A stretch of 64,000 nucleotides of DNA from Micromussa lordhowensis (GCA_964020085.1 CAXHUQ010000754.1:1-64000); one strand, 5' to 3'; positions 1 through 10,400 are shown, numbered from the stretch's first letter. The notes: generated from the sequence alone by a model not told the origin. Numbers and translations are program-made.

Positions 1-438
1 TTAATGTCCGATAATGATTCCAACCGATCAGACAGCTTTCTTTTTCAAATGATCTCGATAATTCATTCTCTTTTTGAGCCCGGTGGTAATCCAAGAGGAT
101 TTGGAAGGGCGCAAACGTATAGGTTTCACGGAGCCAACCTCGTTCCCAGGGTCTCTCATCTTACCGCCTAGGGCGGTGAGATGAGAGACCCTGGGAACGA
201 GGTTGTCACGGAGCGTGAGCATCACACACTTTAGAAATGGCGCCTTCCATTTTAGCCACGTTTCATTAGGATCAAAACGTCCCTTGAGAATATCCCAGGG
301 TTGACTTAATATATCAGCTCTAAAATTCACACTCTCAAAGTGTTTAAACTGTCTATAATTTACCAGTTTAATTCCCTTAAAAGCTGGAGGAATTGAAACT
401 TTCCGAAAGGCATAAACCAAACAGTGATCACTAATACC
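1..438 (-). pseudogene. Older CR1/L2-like retrotransposon copy: end of endonuclease and EN-RT linker
   Basis: On the minus strand this reads GISDHCLVYAFRK, the SDH block that closes an APE-type endonuclease. It continues through a linker (PWDIL, FDPNETWLKWKAPF) into RPSKSSWITTGLKKRMNYRD, which precedes the reverse transcriptase in CR1/L2/Jockey-type LINEs. It is the direct continuation of the endonuclease fragment at 2285-2782; the two halves were parted by a younger copy at 439-2284. The frame is broken near the 71-bp palindrome (135-205). Before that insertion the linker already seems to have lost a base, because the expected frame ends before VKPIRLRPSK. The element runs out of the window at position 1. 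The family call is at clade level only. Confidence 0.8.
135..205. mobile_element. 71-bp palindromic MITE-like element with 9-bp target duplication
   Basis: The two halves are near-perfect reverse complements. The element begins CAACCTCGTTCCCAGGG, ends with the complement CCCTGGGAACGAGGTTG, and has one mismatch in about 34 paired bases around a TA centre. It is flanked by identical 9-bp copies TCACGGAGC at 126-134 and 206-214, which marks it as a transposed unit. It has no coding capacity. The chance peptides LVPRVSH and DPGNEVGS that it adds to overlapping frames are ones I recall as frequent artefacts in coral protein sets. The superfamily is not assignable; a 9-bp duplication would suit Mutator- or Merlin-like transposases. 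Confidence 0.85.
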
Positions 439-2284
439 ATACATACATACATACACTTTATTTATACACGGTAAAAACATCAGTTACAAGATAATTATTT
501 AAAAAATAAAACTGTTTTACATGTTTGCCGTGTGGGAGTACGAGGTGGACAATTGGTGATCTATCCTATTTCTGAACTGAATTAGTATAGGATCTAATGG
601 CTCTGACGTCAGATGGAAGGCTATTCCACGAATGTGCTCCACTATAGGAGAAGCTACGTTTCAAAAAATCGGTACGGGGCTTAGGTAGAGCCAATTTGTT
701 ATCACTATTCCTAAGGCTATAGCCCGTGCTGAAGGGCTGAAATAGGCCTTTCAGGTACTCTGGAGACTGATCATTTAAAATTTTAAACATCAATTTCAAT
801 TTTTGCTTTTTTCTTCTGGTACAGAGATTATCCCATCCCAACTTACCGCGAAGGGCGGTAGCGCTAGAATAGTAATCAGACTTTGTTATAACCCGAATGG
901 CGCGATTTTGTAGTTTTTGTAATTTGTCGGCTAACTCGTTGCTGAGACCGTCCCACACAGGGCAGCAATAATCAAAATATGGCTCAATAAGAGCTCTATA
1001 CAGCAATATTGCTGTATCTTCGCAAATGAATGGCCTCAATCTTTTAAGTGCACCTATGCCAGAGGAGACAGTCTTGGCAGTCTCATTAACATGTTTGGAC
1101 CAGGAAAGATTTTGATCGATGTAACTTGAGTCCTAAGAATTTGGTATAGGGCACTCTATCAATTTCGTGACCTTCAATTTGTACTGTAAGTGAGTGGCCA
1201 ATTGTAGTAGCAAGTCTCTGCCGTGAGCCTATTGACATTAATTCAGTTTTGGCAATATTCAGGCTGAGCTTATTCACATTAAGCCATTCATGAAGGTTAG
1301 CTAGTTCAGTATTTAATGCTAATTCAAGTTCCGGTAAGCTACTAGCGGCGATGCTGATACTTGTATCGTCGGCGTACATTCGTGGTAAGGATTTACTTAG
1401 ACAGTTCGGCAAGTCGTTAATATAGATCAGGAAGAGAAGGGGACCAATGAGACTTCCCTGTGGGACACCACAGGTAACAGCACGCGCACCAGACAGCTCA
1501 CCGTTGACTACACATTTTTGTTGACGATCGCTTAGATAGGAGTCAAACCACTTTAGGGCCCTATGATCAATGCGATAACTAGTTAGCTTTCGTAAGAGAA
1601 TCTTGTAGTCAATAGTGTCAAAAGCCTTTTTTAAGTCTATGAAGATTATACCATTTATAAGACCGTTGTCAATATTGACAGACCAACTGTTAGAAGCTTC
1701 AATTAAGGACGTTAGTGTACTATGAAGTGATCTAAACCCAGATTAATAGTTAACTAAGAGATCGTTATCATTCAGATACTTGAAAAATTGGTCGTAAATT
1801 ATTCTTTCGAACACTTTAGCGACAGCAGGAATAATCGAGATGGACCGGTAGTTGTTTACATCTTGTCTTTTGCCCTTTTTGAAAATTCGCGTCACTCTAG
1901 CTAGTTTCCATTCAGCTGGAACAATACCAGAGGAAATCGATTGATTGAACAAGAATGCCAGGGATGGCGCCACAACACCGGCCGCTATTTTGAGCATCTT
2001 GGATGGCAAATTGTCCAGTCCAGTCGATTTCTTAGTTTCTAATTTTTCAAGTAGTTTTCGGACTTCATTGGAGCTACAACTTTTAAAAGAGAAAGTGGAG
2101 TCGGTTGAGATAAGATAGCTTTCTGGAACAGTATCAGCAGTAGGTATATCTCTTGCCAAGTCATGACCAATGTTAGCAAAGTGGCATTTAAATGTTTCAG
2201 CCATTTCAGATGCAGAACTAATTTTCCTGTCCCCGATTACAATATCAGAAATAACGTTTTTCATATGTTTACGAGAGCTCAGCT
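439..2284 (-). mobile_element. Younger 5'-truncated CR1/L2-like insertion nested in the older copy
   Basis: This block interrupts the older copy exactly between its GVSHVG and GISDHC codons. The 4-bp sequence TACC (plus strand) flanks both sides, at 435-438 and 2285-2288. Its 3' end on the minus strand is a TATG microsatellite tail (439-452) preceded by an A+T-rich 3' UTR. Its 5' end starts inside the ORF2 linker (KLSSRKHMKNVIS), so it is 5'-truncated. A microsatellite tail, a very short duplication and 5' truncation are usual for CR1/L2 elements. A near-identical relative sits at 45690-46912 and has the same 3' UTR and tail. Confidence 0.85.
560..2284 (-). pseudogene. CR1/L2-like reverse transcriptase, broken
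   Basis: Read on the minus strand, the frame carries STGLDNLPSKMLK and NYRSISIIPAVAKVFERI (fingers). After a stop at about 1741-1743 it resumes with FIDLKKAFDTIDY (motif A), GVPQGSLIGPLLF (motif B), MYADDTSI (catalytic motif C) and NVNKLSLNIAKTE. Against the relative at 45690-46912 three lesions stand out: the glutamine codon after LLVNY has become TAA; a net 4-bp gain at about 1120-1130 shifts the frame after LGL; and a further 4-5-bp gain near 575 shifts the last codons. The C-terminal domain (NRAIRVITKS, HSWNSLPSDVRAIRSY) is otherwise well kept. It cannot encode an active enzyme. Confidence 0.85.
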
Positions 2285-2782
2285 TACCAACATGAGATAC
2301 ACCCGAAAAGGAGACCATATCCGGCTGATTAGTGAAAATGAAGTCTATAAGGGAACTAGAAGAAGGTGTCATTCGAGTTGGTTTAGTGATCAGTTGCTTT
2401 AGGCCATATACATCCGAAACGTTCAGAAGAGCATTAACATTAGCATGTTGCAATTTATATCCCCATGAGATAATGCTCGATATTTTCAGTATCTAATTTC
2501 CTTAAAAGTATATCAAGATGAGAGGAAAGATCCGCTGATGAGTTAGGAGGTCTATACCAAGTTGTGATTACAAATGGCTTAGTACTAAGTTTGCGAACAT
2601 CGATAGATAACATTTTGAGACGGTCCATTACCAGGTCCTCCCGCAAAAAATAAGCAATATTAGATCTAATATAGAAGCAAATGCCACCGCCAGATTTGTC
2701 ATTGGCTAATCTGTCACGGCGGACAATATTGTAGCCCACTACTGTAACCTCATTATCACAAATACTGCCATGGAGTTTAGAT
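2285..2782 (-). pseudogene. CR1/L2-like APE endonuclease fragment (older copy, 5'-truncated)
   Basis: The minus-strand peptide SICDNEVTVVGYNIVRRDR, then GGGICFYIRSN, then TTWYRPPNSSADL, and in a second frame LITKPTRMTPSSSSLIDFI, follows the order of an APE-type endonuclease. A one-base shift near 2455 separates the two frames around the expected GD-NCN motif. The N-terminal EN block is missing: homology stops at about 2782, where the 59-bp minisatellite begins. The fragment continues after the nested insertion at 438 and below. Confidence 0.8.
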
Positions 2783-3300
2783 AACCCGCGGCCTGCCATT
2801 TTGGCCAAAAATCAGAAGTGACCGAAACTACTCCGGAGGATGAACCGCGGAGTGCGCTTTTGACCAAAAATCATAAATGACGAGAACCACCCCGAACGAT
2901 GACCCGCGGGCTGCGGCTTTGGTTAAAATTCATAACTGACTGAAACTACTACGAACGATAACCCGCGGCCTGCAGTTTTGGTCATAAATCATATGTGACC
3001 GAAACTACTACGAACGATGACCCGCGGCCTGCGGTCTTGGTTAAAAATCATATGTGACCGAAACTACTCCGAACGATGACCCGCGGGCTGCGGCTTTGGT
3101 TAAAATTCATAACTGACTGAAACTACTACGAACGATAACCCGCGGCCTGCAGTTTTGGTCATAAATCATATGTGACCGAAACTACTACGAACGATGACCC
3201 GCGGCCTGCGGTTTTGGCCAAACATCATAAGTGACCGAAACTACTCCGAACGATGACCTGCGGCCTGCGGTTTTGGTTAAAAATCATATGCGACCGAAAC
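2783..3300 (+). repeat. 59-bp minisatellite, about 9 units
   Basis: Units begin near 2800, 2857, 2915, 2974, 3033, 3092, 3151, 3210 and 3269. Each carries TTTTGG, AAATCAT, GACCGAAACTACT, CGAACGATGACC and a SacII-type CCGCGG. Sub-types recur every three units (177 bp): the block starting at 2915 is repeated almost exactly at 3092, so the last expansion was by trimers. The array is interrupted at 3300 by the foldback element and resumes for one unit at 5564. Confidence 0.85.
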
Positions 3301-4022
3301 TGGCATAGTATAAAACCTGGACTGGACCCTGGACTAGACCCTGGACTGGACTCTGGACTCTGGACTCTGGACTCTGGACTCTGGACTCTGGACTCTGGAC
3401 TCTGGACTCTGGACTCTGGACTCTGGACTCTGGACTCCAAATTAAAATAAAGTAAAAGAACGAAAAAAAAAATAAATAAAATAAATTGAATAGACAGCAT
3501 AAATAAAGATAGTAATATTTTAGCTGAGCGTGTTGTTGGTGTATTTCTTAAGGTGTGCAACGCTTGCCAGAATTCAGTTGCAGAGAATAAGGTGGTGGCT
3601 TACGAGAGCTTAGACTGTTGACTGTTCTTGAGAGAACAGTGAAGAAGGAAATTAGAATTATCTTTAATTGCAAGACATTTAATGACGTCTCTTTTGTGGA
3701 AGTTGATTTTGCAAAAAAAAAAAAACGGTACTTCCCGAAGAGACATGAGTATCTCTTATGCTACATAGGAATGCGATAAAGCTACAACACCAATTTCCGC
3801 TCTGTTATCTGTCAAGTAGTCACTTATTTATGGGAAGTCAAAAGCAAAAACTTTTCGCATTTCGGAAAATTGCCATACAACGCGTATTTTTTTTTTTCAA
3901 TAGCACCTTAGAGTGTGTCTTCACTTTGGTTTCTTCTCTGTTCGTTTGGTATACATCTCCTCTCGCTGATTTGAATGTTACCAAAAAAGAACACAACCGC
4001 CAATCTCGTAAACCAAGCGCAA
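3301..4022 (+). repeat. Left inverted arm of the foldback element
   Basis: It holds about 12 tandem copies of the heptamer GGACTCT (3348-3436), an A-rich stretch, and unique sequence including GACGTCTCTTTTGTGG. Open frames here are shadows of the heptamer array and lack homology to anything I recognise. Confidence 0.85.
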
Positions 4023-4355
4023 GCGTTATAAGCGGTACACAGCGAGAGAACATTCTATCAAGTCGTGGATGTTATCTTCTTATCGGGCGGTATGCTAGCC
4101 AGTCACCTAATTATCACGCGGTACCGTTCTCACTGCACAACGAACTTCTCTGACCGCGGTTCGTTTCGTATACATCTCCTCTGAGTTATGGATATTTTTA
4201 ACCACTCGAAAATCTCCTGAAGCCAGCACCTGCGGTACAAGTAGCTCTTGCTGCGCAGGTTATGGGATCAAGTAGTGGATTTTATCTTTTTATCAGGCGG
4301 CATGCTAGCCGATCACGTAATTATCACGCCGTCCCGTTCCTATTGCACAACGACC
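3940..4355 (+). repeat. Two imperfect ~212-bp direct repeats at the arm/centre boundary
   Basis: The stretch containing TTCGTTTGGTATACATCTCC (from about 3941) to CACTGCACAACGA (about 4143) is repeated, diverged, from about 4157 to 4355, with offsets of 210-214 bp. The first copy starts inside the left arm and runs into the centre, so the duplication arose within the element rather than at its insertion. Confidence 0.6.
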
Positions 4356-4840
4356 GCTTGAAACTTGTCTTCACTTATAGGAAGTTAAAAACAAATAAAA
4401 ATTTCAAACTTTTAGCTCTAAAAGAGTTCTCGGTCGTTCAAGAGAGGTACTTGTAGGTTTCAAATGTAGTGATTTGACGTGAAAACTTTTTGTATTTTAG
4501 AAAATTGGCCGCTGAAGAGAGGTGGTCGCAACGGGAGGTTCGACTGTATCACAAAAAGAGCAAGGCCATTCAACGCGGGGTTAACAGGCCTACACGACTC
4601 CTTCATGATTTATTGGCCCTTCTCTTTTGATTTTAGGTTTCTCAACCTTTCTTTGTATTTCTGAAGGGCACTTATGTTGTGTAATCAGTAGAGTGGAACC
4701 GTTTGACTGTGCCATGGCAATTTTGTCAGAGGTCATAGATCTGCATGCCGTTTCCGCTGTTATTTGCATGTCGCTTCGCTGAGTTTGACACCTGTAATTT
4801 GCCATGTGCTTATGCCTTTTTAGGCTCATTTTTATTGCAG

Positions 4841-5563
4841 GTGCGCTTGGTTTACGAGATTGACGGTTGTGTTGTTTTTTCGTAAAATCCATATCAGCAA
4901 GAGGAGATACATACCAAACGAAGAGCAAAGAAACGAAAGTGAAGACATACTCTAAGGTGCTATTGAAAGAGAAAACGTGTTGTATAGCCAGTTTTCCGAA
5001 ATGCGAAAAGTTTCAGCTTGCAACTTCCCATAAGTAACCACTTGACAGATAACAGAGCGGAAATTGGATAATGAGGTGTTAAAGCATTATCGCACTCCTA
5101 TGTAGCATAAGAGATACCAATTTCTCTTCGGGAAGTACCGGATTTTTTTCGCGAAATCAACTTCCACAAAAGAGACGTCATTAAATGTCTTGCAATTAAA
5201 GATAATTCTAATTTCCTTCTTCACTGTTCTCTCAAGAACAGTCAACAGTCTAAGCTCTCGTAAGCCACCACCTTATTCTCTGCAACTGAATTCTGGCAAG
5301 CGTTGCACAACTTAAGAAATACACCAACAACACGCTCAGCTAAAATATTACTATCTTTATTTATGCTGTCTATTCAATTTATTTTATTTTTTTTTTTTTT
5401 TCGTTCTTTTACTTTATTTTAATTTGGAGTCCAGAGTCCAGAGTCCAGAGTCCAGAGTCCAGAGTCCAGAGTCCAGAGTCCAGAGTCCAGAGTCCAGAGT
5501 CCAGAGTCCAGAGTCCAATCCAGGGTCCAGTCCAGGGTCCAGTCCAGGTTTTATACTATGCCA
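4841..5563 (-). repeat. Right inverted arm of the foldback element
   Basis: It is the reverse complement of 3301-4022 and includes about 13 copies of the heptamer (5426-5516, read AGAGTCC on the plus strand). The poly-T run at 5389-5401 corresponds to the A-run at 3462-3471 in the left arm and differs in length. Confidence 0.85.
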
Positions 5564-5628
5564 CCGAAACTACTACGAACGATGACCCGCGGCCTGCGGT
5601 TTTGGCCAAAAATTATAAGTGACCGATA
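5564..5628 (+). repeat. Last unit of the 59-bp minisatellite
   Basis: CCGAAACTACTACGAACGATG followed by CCGCGG and TTTTGGCC continues the array broken at 3300. It ends at a short ACTACT overlap with the esterase-like frame that follows, so the junction may be a microhomology join. Confidence 0.75.
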
Positions 5629-6140
5629 CTACTAGCGACCAAATATGCCATGAGGTAGATAGCATTCACATCGGTGTTGAACCCTCGCATGTGATCATTC
5701 ATTCGGGCACGAATAATTTGCCATCTGATAGTGTCGAGTCTTGTGTGTCAAAAACTGAAAATCTGGCTTTAAAGATTCGAAATAAATTTCAAACCTCGAA
5801 AATAGGTATCTCCAGCCTCACTCATAGAGAAGACATTAATGTGTCAACGAAGTTATCTGAAGTCAACGAAAAACTAAAGGAGATGAGCAGCAGAAGTGGT
5901 TTTCATTTTATCGACAATTCACACATAGATGGATCCTGCCTCAACGGTTGTAAATTACACCTAAACTCTAAGGGATCAGCTTACTTAGCCACTAGTTTTA
6001 TTAAATTTCTCAGACCGTCGGCAAACAAAGCAAGACGTCCCCAGGGTTTTCACGCCCCATTACGGCGGCTAGGACAGTTAATAATGCAGCTAATTTCCGG
6101 ACCAATACCTGCCCCAGTACACAAGAAATCACGCCGGTAG
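5629..6140 (+). pseudogene. CR1/L2-like ORF1 with SGNH/esterase-type domain, N-terminally truncated
   Basis: The frame reads PSHVIIHSGTNNLPSDS, matching the GTN(N/D) block of SGNH hydrolases, and about 80 residues later FIDNSHIDGSCLNG and LHLNSKGSAYLA, matching the closing Asp/His block. Esterase domains of this kind are known in ORF1 of CR1-like retrotransposons. No ATG precedes the domain: the frame emerges from the minisatellite at about 5628, so the N-terminus is lost. The stop is at 6138-6140. The endonuclease start of the same element follows about 60 bp later in the same orientation, which supports a retrotransposon origin over a host esterase. Confidence 0.7.
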
Positions 6141-6199
6141 ATAGGGCTTGTCATGGTCCAATAATAGGTGAGTTTGGTCCCACAACGCATAGTGTCGCT

Positions 6200-6425
6200 A
6201 ACCTAAAAGGTCTTAAAATTGCCAGTTTGAATGTTAATAGTCTACTCAAACATATCGATGAAATTAGGTATGTCTTATCTATCGCTTCTTTTGACATTTT
6301 CGCTGTAAATAAGTCTAAAATTGTTGAATTAATATCCGATAATGAGATACGTATTACTGGCTACAATCTCATTAGAAAGGATCGGAATAGAGTTGGCTTC
6401 TGCTTCTGTACTGTACTGTACTGGC
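6200..6425 (+). pseudogene. CR1/L2-like endonuclease N-terminus, cut off by satellite
   Basis: LKIASLNVNSLLKHIDEIR is the opening block of an APE-type endonuclease (the Asn of NVNS is the metal-site residue). It is followed by FDIFAVNKSKI, where a Glu-Thr-Lys is usual, and by GYNLIRKDRNR. The glycine-rich block (GGGVCFY) is replaced by GFCF, and homology stops near 6405-6425, where the satellite begins. It overlaps in content with the fragment at 2285-2782 and so comes from a different copy. Confidence 0.7.
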
Positions 6426-7495
6426 TTTACTTTAAGTGCATACAAATTAGGAGATGATGCGATTTGCGCCTGGGTGTCTTTGATGCCCCTAAAGTGGGCC
6501 TTTTTTTTTAAGAGTTTCCCTAGTTCCCCCTTTGCAAAATCTCAGAAAATGCGCGATTTACGTGTTCTTGCCAAACTCTGCATTACGGCCACTTTCAAAG
6601 CCGCCGTTTGCAGGAAACTATAGTCCTATGTTTGCAGTTGAAGTGCATACTAATTAGGGGCTGATGCGAGTTGCGCCAGGGTGTTTCTGAAGCCCCTAAC
6701 GTCGGCATACTTTTTTGAGGAGTTTCCCTTGGTCCTCCCTTTGCAAAATCTCAGAAAATGTGCGCGATTTAGGTGTCCTTGCCAAACTTGTCATAACTCG
6801 GCTTTACGGCACTTTCAGAGCCACCGTTTGAAGGAAAATGTTGTCCTATCTTTGCACATCAAGCGCATACTAATTAAGAGATCAAGCAATTTGCGTCAGG
6901 GTGTTTTTCAAGCCCCTAATGGCTAACTCCTTTTTTGAGGAGTTTCCCTTGTTCCCCCCTTGGCAAAATCTCAGAAAATGCGCGATTTAGGTGTCCTTGC
7001 CAAATTTGTCATAACTCGGCTTTACGGGCACTTTTGGAGCCGCAGTTTGCAGCAAAATGATGTCCTATCTTTGCACTTCAAGTGGATACAAATTAAGAGA
7101 TCATGCGATATGTGCCAGGGTGTTTTTAAAGCCCGTAAAGCCGGCGTACTTTTTTGAGGAAGATTCCCTTCCTCCCCCCTTTGCAAAATCTCAGAAAATG
7201 CGCGATTTAGGTGTCCTTGGCAAATTTGTCACTTTTGGCACTTTTGGAGCCGCAGTTTGCAGCAAAATGTTGTCCTTTGTTTGCATTTCAAGTTCATACT
7301 ACATGTAATTAGGAGATGATGGAATTTCCCCCAGGGTGTTTTCTACGGCCCTAACTTCGGCCTATCTTTGTGAGGAGTTTCCATTGGTCCCCCCTTGGCA
7401 AAATCTTAGCAAATGCGCAATTCAGGTGTCCTTGCCAAATCTGTCATAATTTGACTTTAAGGGCACCTTTGGAGCCGCAGTTTGCAGCAAAATGT
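6426..7495 (+). repeat. Satellite block 1a: about five long-form (~219-bp) monomers
   Basis: Landmarks recur at 219-220 bp, for example the CCAGG before GTGTTT at 6676, 6896 and 7115. The long form is recognised by GAAGCCCCTAA-GTCGGC before TACTTTTTTGAGGAG. Each unit carries the odd-length palindrome TGCACTTNAAGTGCA or a decayed form. Open frames here are shifts of the same repeat and carry no recognisable domain. Confidence 0.9.
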
Positions 7496-10400
7496 GTTCC
7501 TATGTTTGCACTTTAAGTGCATACAAATTAAGAGACAATGGGATTTGCGTCAGGGTGTTTTTCAAGCCCCTAAAGTCGGCCTACTTTTTTGAGGGAGTTT
7601 CCCTTGGTCCCCCCTTGGAAAAATCTCAGAAAATGCGCGATTTAGGTGTCCTTGCCAAATTTGCCATAGCTCGGCTTTGCCATAGGTCGGTTTGCAGCAA
7701 AATTTTGTCCTATAGTTGCAATTCTAATGCACTCAAATTAGGAGATGATCCGATTTGCGCCATCGTGTTTTTGTAGCCTACATTTTTGAAGGGTTTCCCT
7801 TGGTCCCCCTTTTGCAAAATCTCAGAAAATGCGCGATTTAGGTGTCCTTGCCACATTTGCAGTTTGCAGCAAAATGTTGTTCTATGTTTGCTCTTTAAGT
7901 ACATAGTAATTAGAAGATGATCCGATTTGCGCCAGGGTGTTTTTGTGGCGTGCTTTTTGGAGGAGTTTCCCTTGGTCGCTTCTTAGCAAAATCTCAGAAA
8001 ATGCGCGATGAGGGTGTCCTTGCCAAATTTACCATAACTCAGCTTTACGGGCACTTTGGGAGCCGCGGTTTGACACAAAATATTGTCTTATGTTTGCACT
8101 TTAAGCGCATACTAATTAGAAGATGATGGAATTTGCGCCAGGGTGTTTTTGTTGCCTCCTTTTCGGAGTAGTTTCCTTTGGTCGCAACTTTGCAAAATCT
8201 CAGAAAATGCGCGATGAGGGTGTCCTTGCCAATTTTGCCATAGCTTGGCTTTACGGCCACTTTAGGAGCCGCAGTTTGACACAAAAAGTTGTCCTATGTT
8301 TGCACTTTAAGTGCATACTAATTAGGAGATGATGGGATTTGCCCCAGGGTGTTTATGTGGCCTGCCTTTTGGAGGAGTTTCCCTTGGTCGCAACTTTGCA
8401 AAATCTCAGAAAATGCACGATGAGTGTGTCCTTGCCAAATTTACCATAAGTCGGCTTTACGGCCTTTTTGGGAGCCGCTGTTTGCAGCAAAATGTTGTCC
8501 TATGTTTGCACTTTAAGTCCATGTTAATTACGAGATCATGGGATTTTTCGCCAGGGTGTTTCTTTGCCTACGTTTTGGAGGAGTTTCCCTTGGTCGCAAC
8601 TTTGTAAAATCTCAGAAAGTGCGCCTTTAATGCCGCGCCTTGAAGCAAAATGTTGTGCTATGATGGCTCTTCAAGTGCATTCTAATGAAGAAAAGATGAT
8701 GCGATTTGCGCCAGGGTGTTTACTTTTGGAGTCGCGATTTGCAGCAAAATGTTGTGCTATGAGTGCACTTCAAGTGCATACTAATAAGGACATGATGCAA
8801 TTTGCCCCAGGGTATTTTTCTGGCCTATATTTTTGAGGAGTTTCCCTTGGTAGCCCCTTAGCAGAATCTCAGAAAATGAGCGACTGAGGTGTCCTTGCCA
8901 AATTTGCCATAGCTCGGCTTTACGGGCTTTTGGGAGCCGCGGTTTGCAGCGAAATGTTGTCCTATGTTTGCTTTTCAAGCGCATCCTAATTAGGAGAGGA
9001 TGGCATTTTGCGCCAGGGAGTTTCTGTGGCCTACTTCTTGGAGGAGTTTCCCTTGGTCGCAACTTTGCAGAATCTCAGAGAGTGCGCGATGAGGGTGTCC
9101 TAGCCAAATTTGCCATAGCTCGGCTTTACGGGGACGTTGGGAGCCGCGATTTGCAGCAAAATGTTGTCCTATGTTTGCACTTTAAGTGCATACAAATTAA
9201 GAGACAATGGGATTTGCGTCAGGGTGTTTTTCAAGCCCCTAAAGTCGGCCTACTTTTTTGAGGGAGTTTCCCTTGGTCCCCCCTTGGAAAAATCTCAGAA
9301 AATGCGCGATTTAGGTGTCCTTGCCAAATTTGCCATAGCTCGGCTTTGCCATAGGTCGGTTTGCAGCAAAATTTTGTCCTATAGTTGCAATTCTAATGCA
9401 CTCAAATTAGGAGATGATCCGATTTGCGCCATCGTGTTTTTGTAGCCTACATTTTTGAAGGGTTTCCCTTGGTCCCCCTTTTGCAAAATCTCAGAAAATG
9501 CGCGATTTAGGTGTCCTTGCCACATTTGCAGTTTGCAGCAAAATGTTGTTCTATGTTTGCTCTTTAAGTACATAGTAATTAGAAGATGATCCGATTTGCG
9601 CCAGGGTGTTTTTGTGGCGTGCTTTTTGGAGGAGTTTCCCTTGGTCGCTTCTTAGCAAAATCTCAGAAAATGCGCGATGAGGGTGTCCTTGCCAAATTTA
9701 CCATAACTCAGCTTTACGGGCACTTTGGGAGCCGCGGTTTGACACAAAATATTGTCTTATGTTTGCACTTTAAGCGCATACTAATTAGAAGATGATGGGA
9801 TTTGCGCCAGGGTGTTTTTGTTGCCTCCTTTTCGGAGTAGTTTCCTTTGGTCGCAACTTTGCAAAATCTCAGAAAATGCGCGATGAGGGTGTCCTTGCCA
9901 ATTTTGCCATAGCTTGGCTTTACGGCCACTTTAGGAGCCGCAGTTTGACACAAAAAGTTGTCCTATGTTTGCACTTTAAGTGCATACTAATTAGGAGATG
10001 ATGGGATTTGCCCCAGGGTGTTTATGTGGCCTGCCTTTTGGAGGAGTTTCCCTTGGTCGCAACTTTGCAAAATCTCAGAAAATGCACGATGAGTGTGTCC
10101 TTGCCAAATTTACCATAAGTCGGCTTTACGGCCTTTTTGGGAGCCGCTGTTTGCAGCAAAATGTTGTCCTATGTTTGCACTTTAAGTCCATGTTAATTAC
10201 GAGATCATGGGATTTTTCGCCAGGGTGTTTCTTTGCCTACGTTTTGGAGGAGTTTCCCTTGGTCGCAACTTTGTAAAATCTCAGAAAGTGCGCCTTTAAT
10301 GCCGCGCCTTGAAGCAAAATGTTGTGCTATGATGGCTCTTCAAGTGCATTCTAATGAAGAAAAGATGATGCGATTTGCGCCAGGGTGTTTACTTTTGGAG

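Larger units (their letters stand above)
3301..5563. mobile_element. 2263-bp non-autonomous foldback DNA element with ~722-bp inverted arms
   Basis: Termini are TGGCATAGTATAAAACC and its complement. The arms (3301-4022 and 4841-5563) match over their whole length apart from scattered changes and poly-A/T length. The flanks carry CCGAAAC at 3294-3300 and 5564-5570, giving a 7-bp target duplication (8 bp if the adjoining A is counted on both sides). No transposase-like frame is seen in the 818-bp centre, so it would need an enzyme in trans. Long arms with internal tandem repeats are typical of foldback elements. A 7-bp duplication is reported for Galileo-type elements of the P superfamily, but the termini do not let me assign this one. 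Confidence 0.85.

Noticed and set aside
3225..3560. A frame with repeated SRVQSPE residues as a repetitive protein.
   Set aside because: It is the translation of the GGACTCT heptamer array in the foldback arm, and the mirrored arm gives the same.
3758..4928. Frames in the foldback element (131, 71 and 112 codons) as a transposase.
   Set aside because: They lie partly in mirrored arms, show no DDE/D-type or zinc-finger pattern, and differ between arms by frame-breaking changes.
2783..5628. The 59-bp repeats as promoter monomers in the 5' UTR of a LINE.
   Set aside because: The repeats have one orientation, but the two flanking elements point in opposite directions and both are truncated inside coding sequence at the junction.
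5629..6140. The SGNH-like frame as a host GDSL esterase or lipase.
   Set aside because: It lacks a start, and it is followed in the same orientation by a LINE endonuclease start, as expected for CR1-like ORF1.
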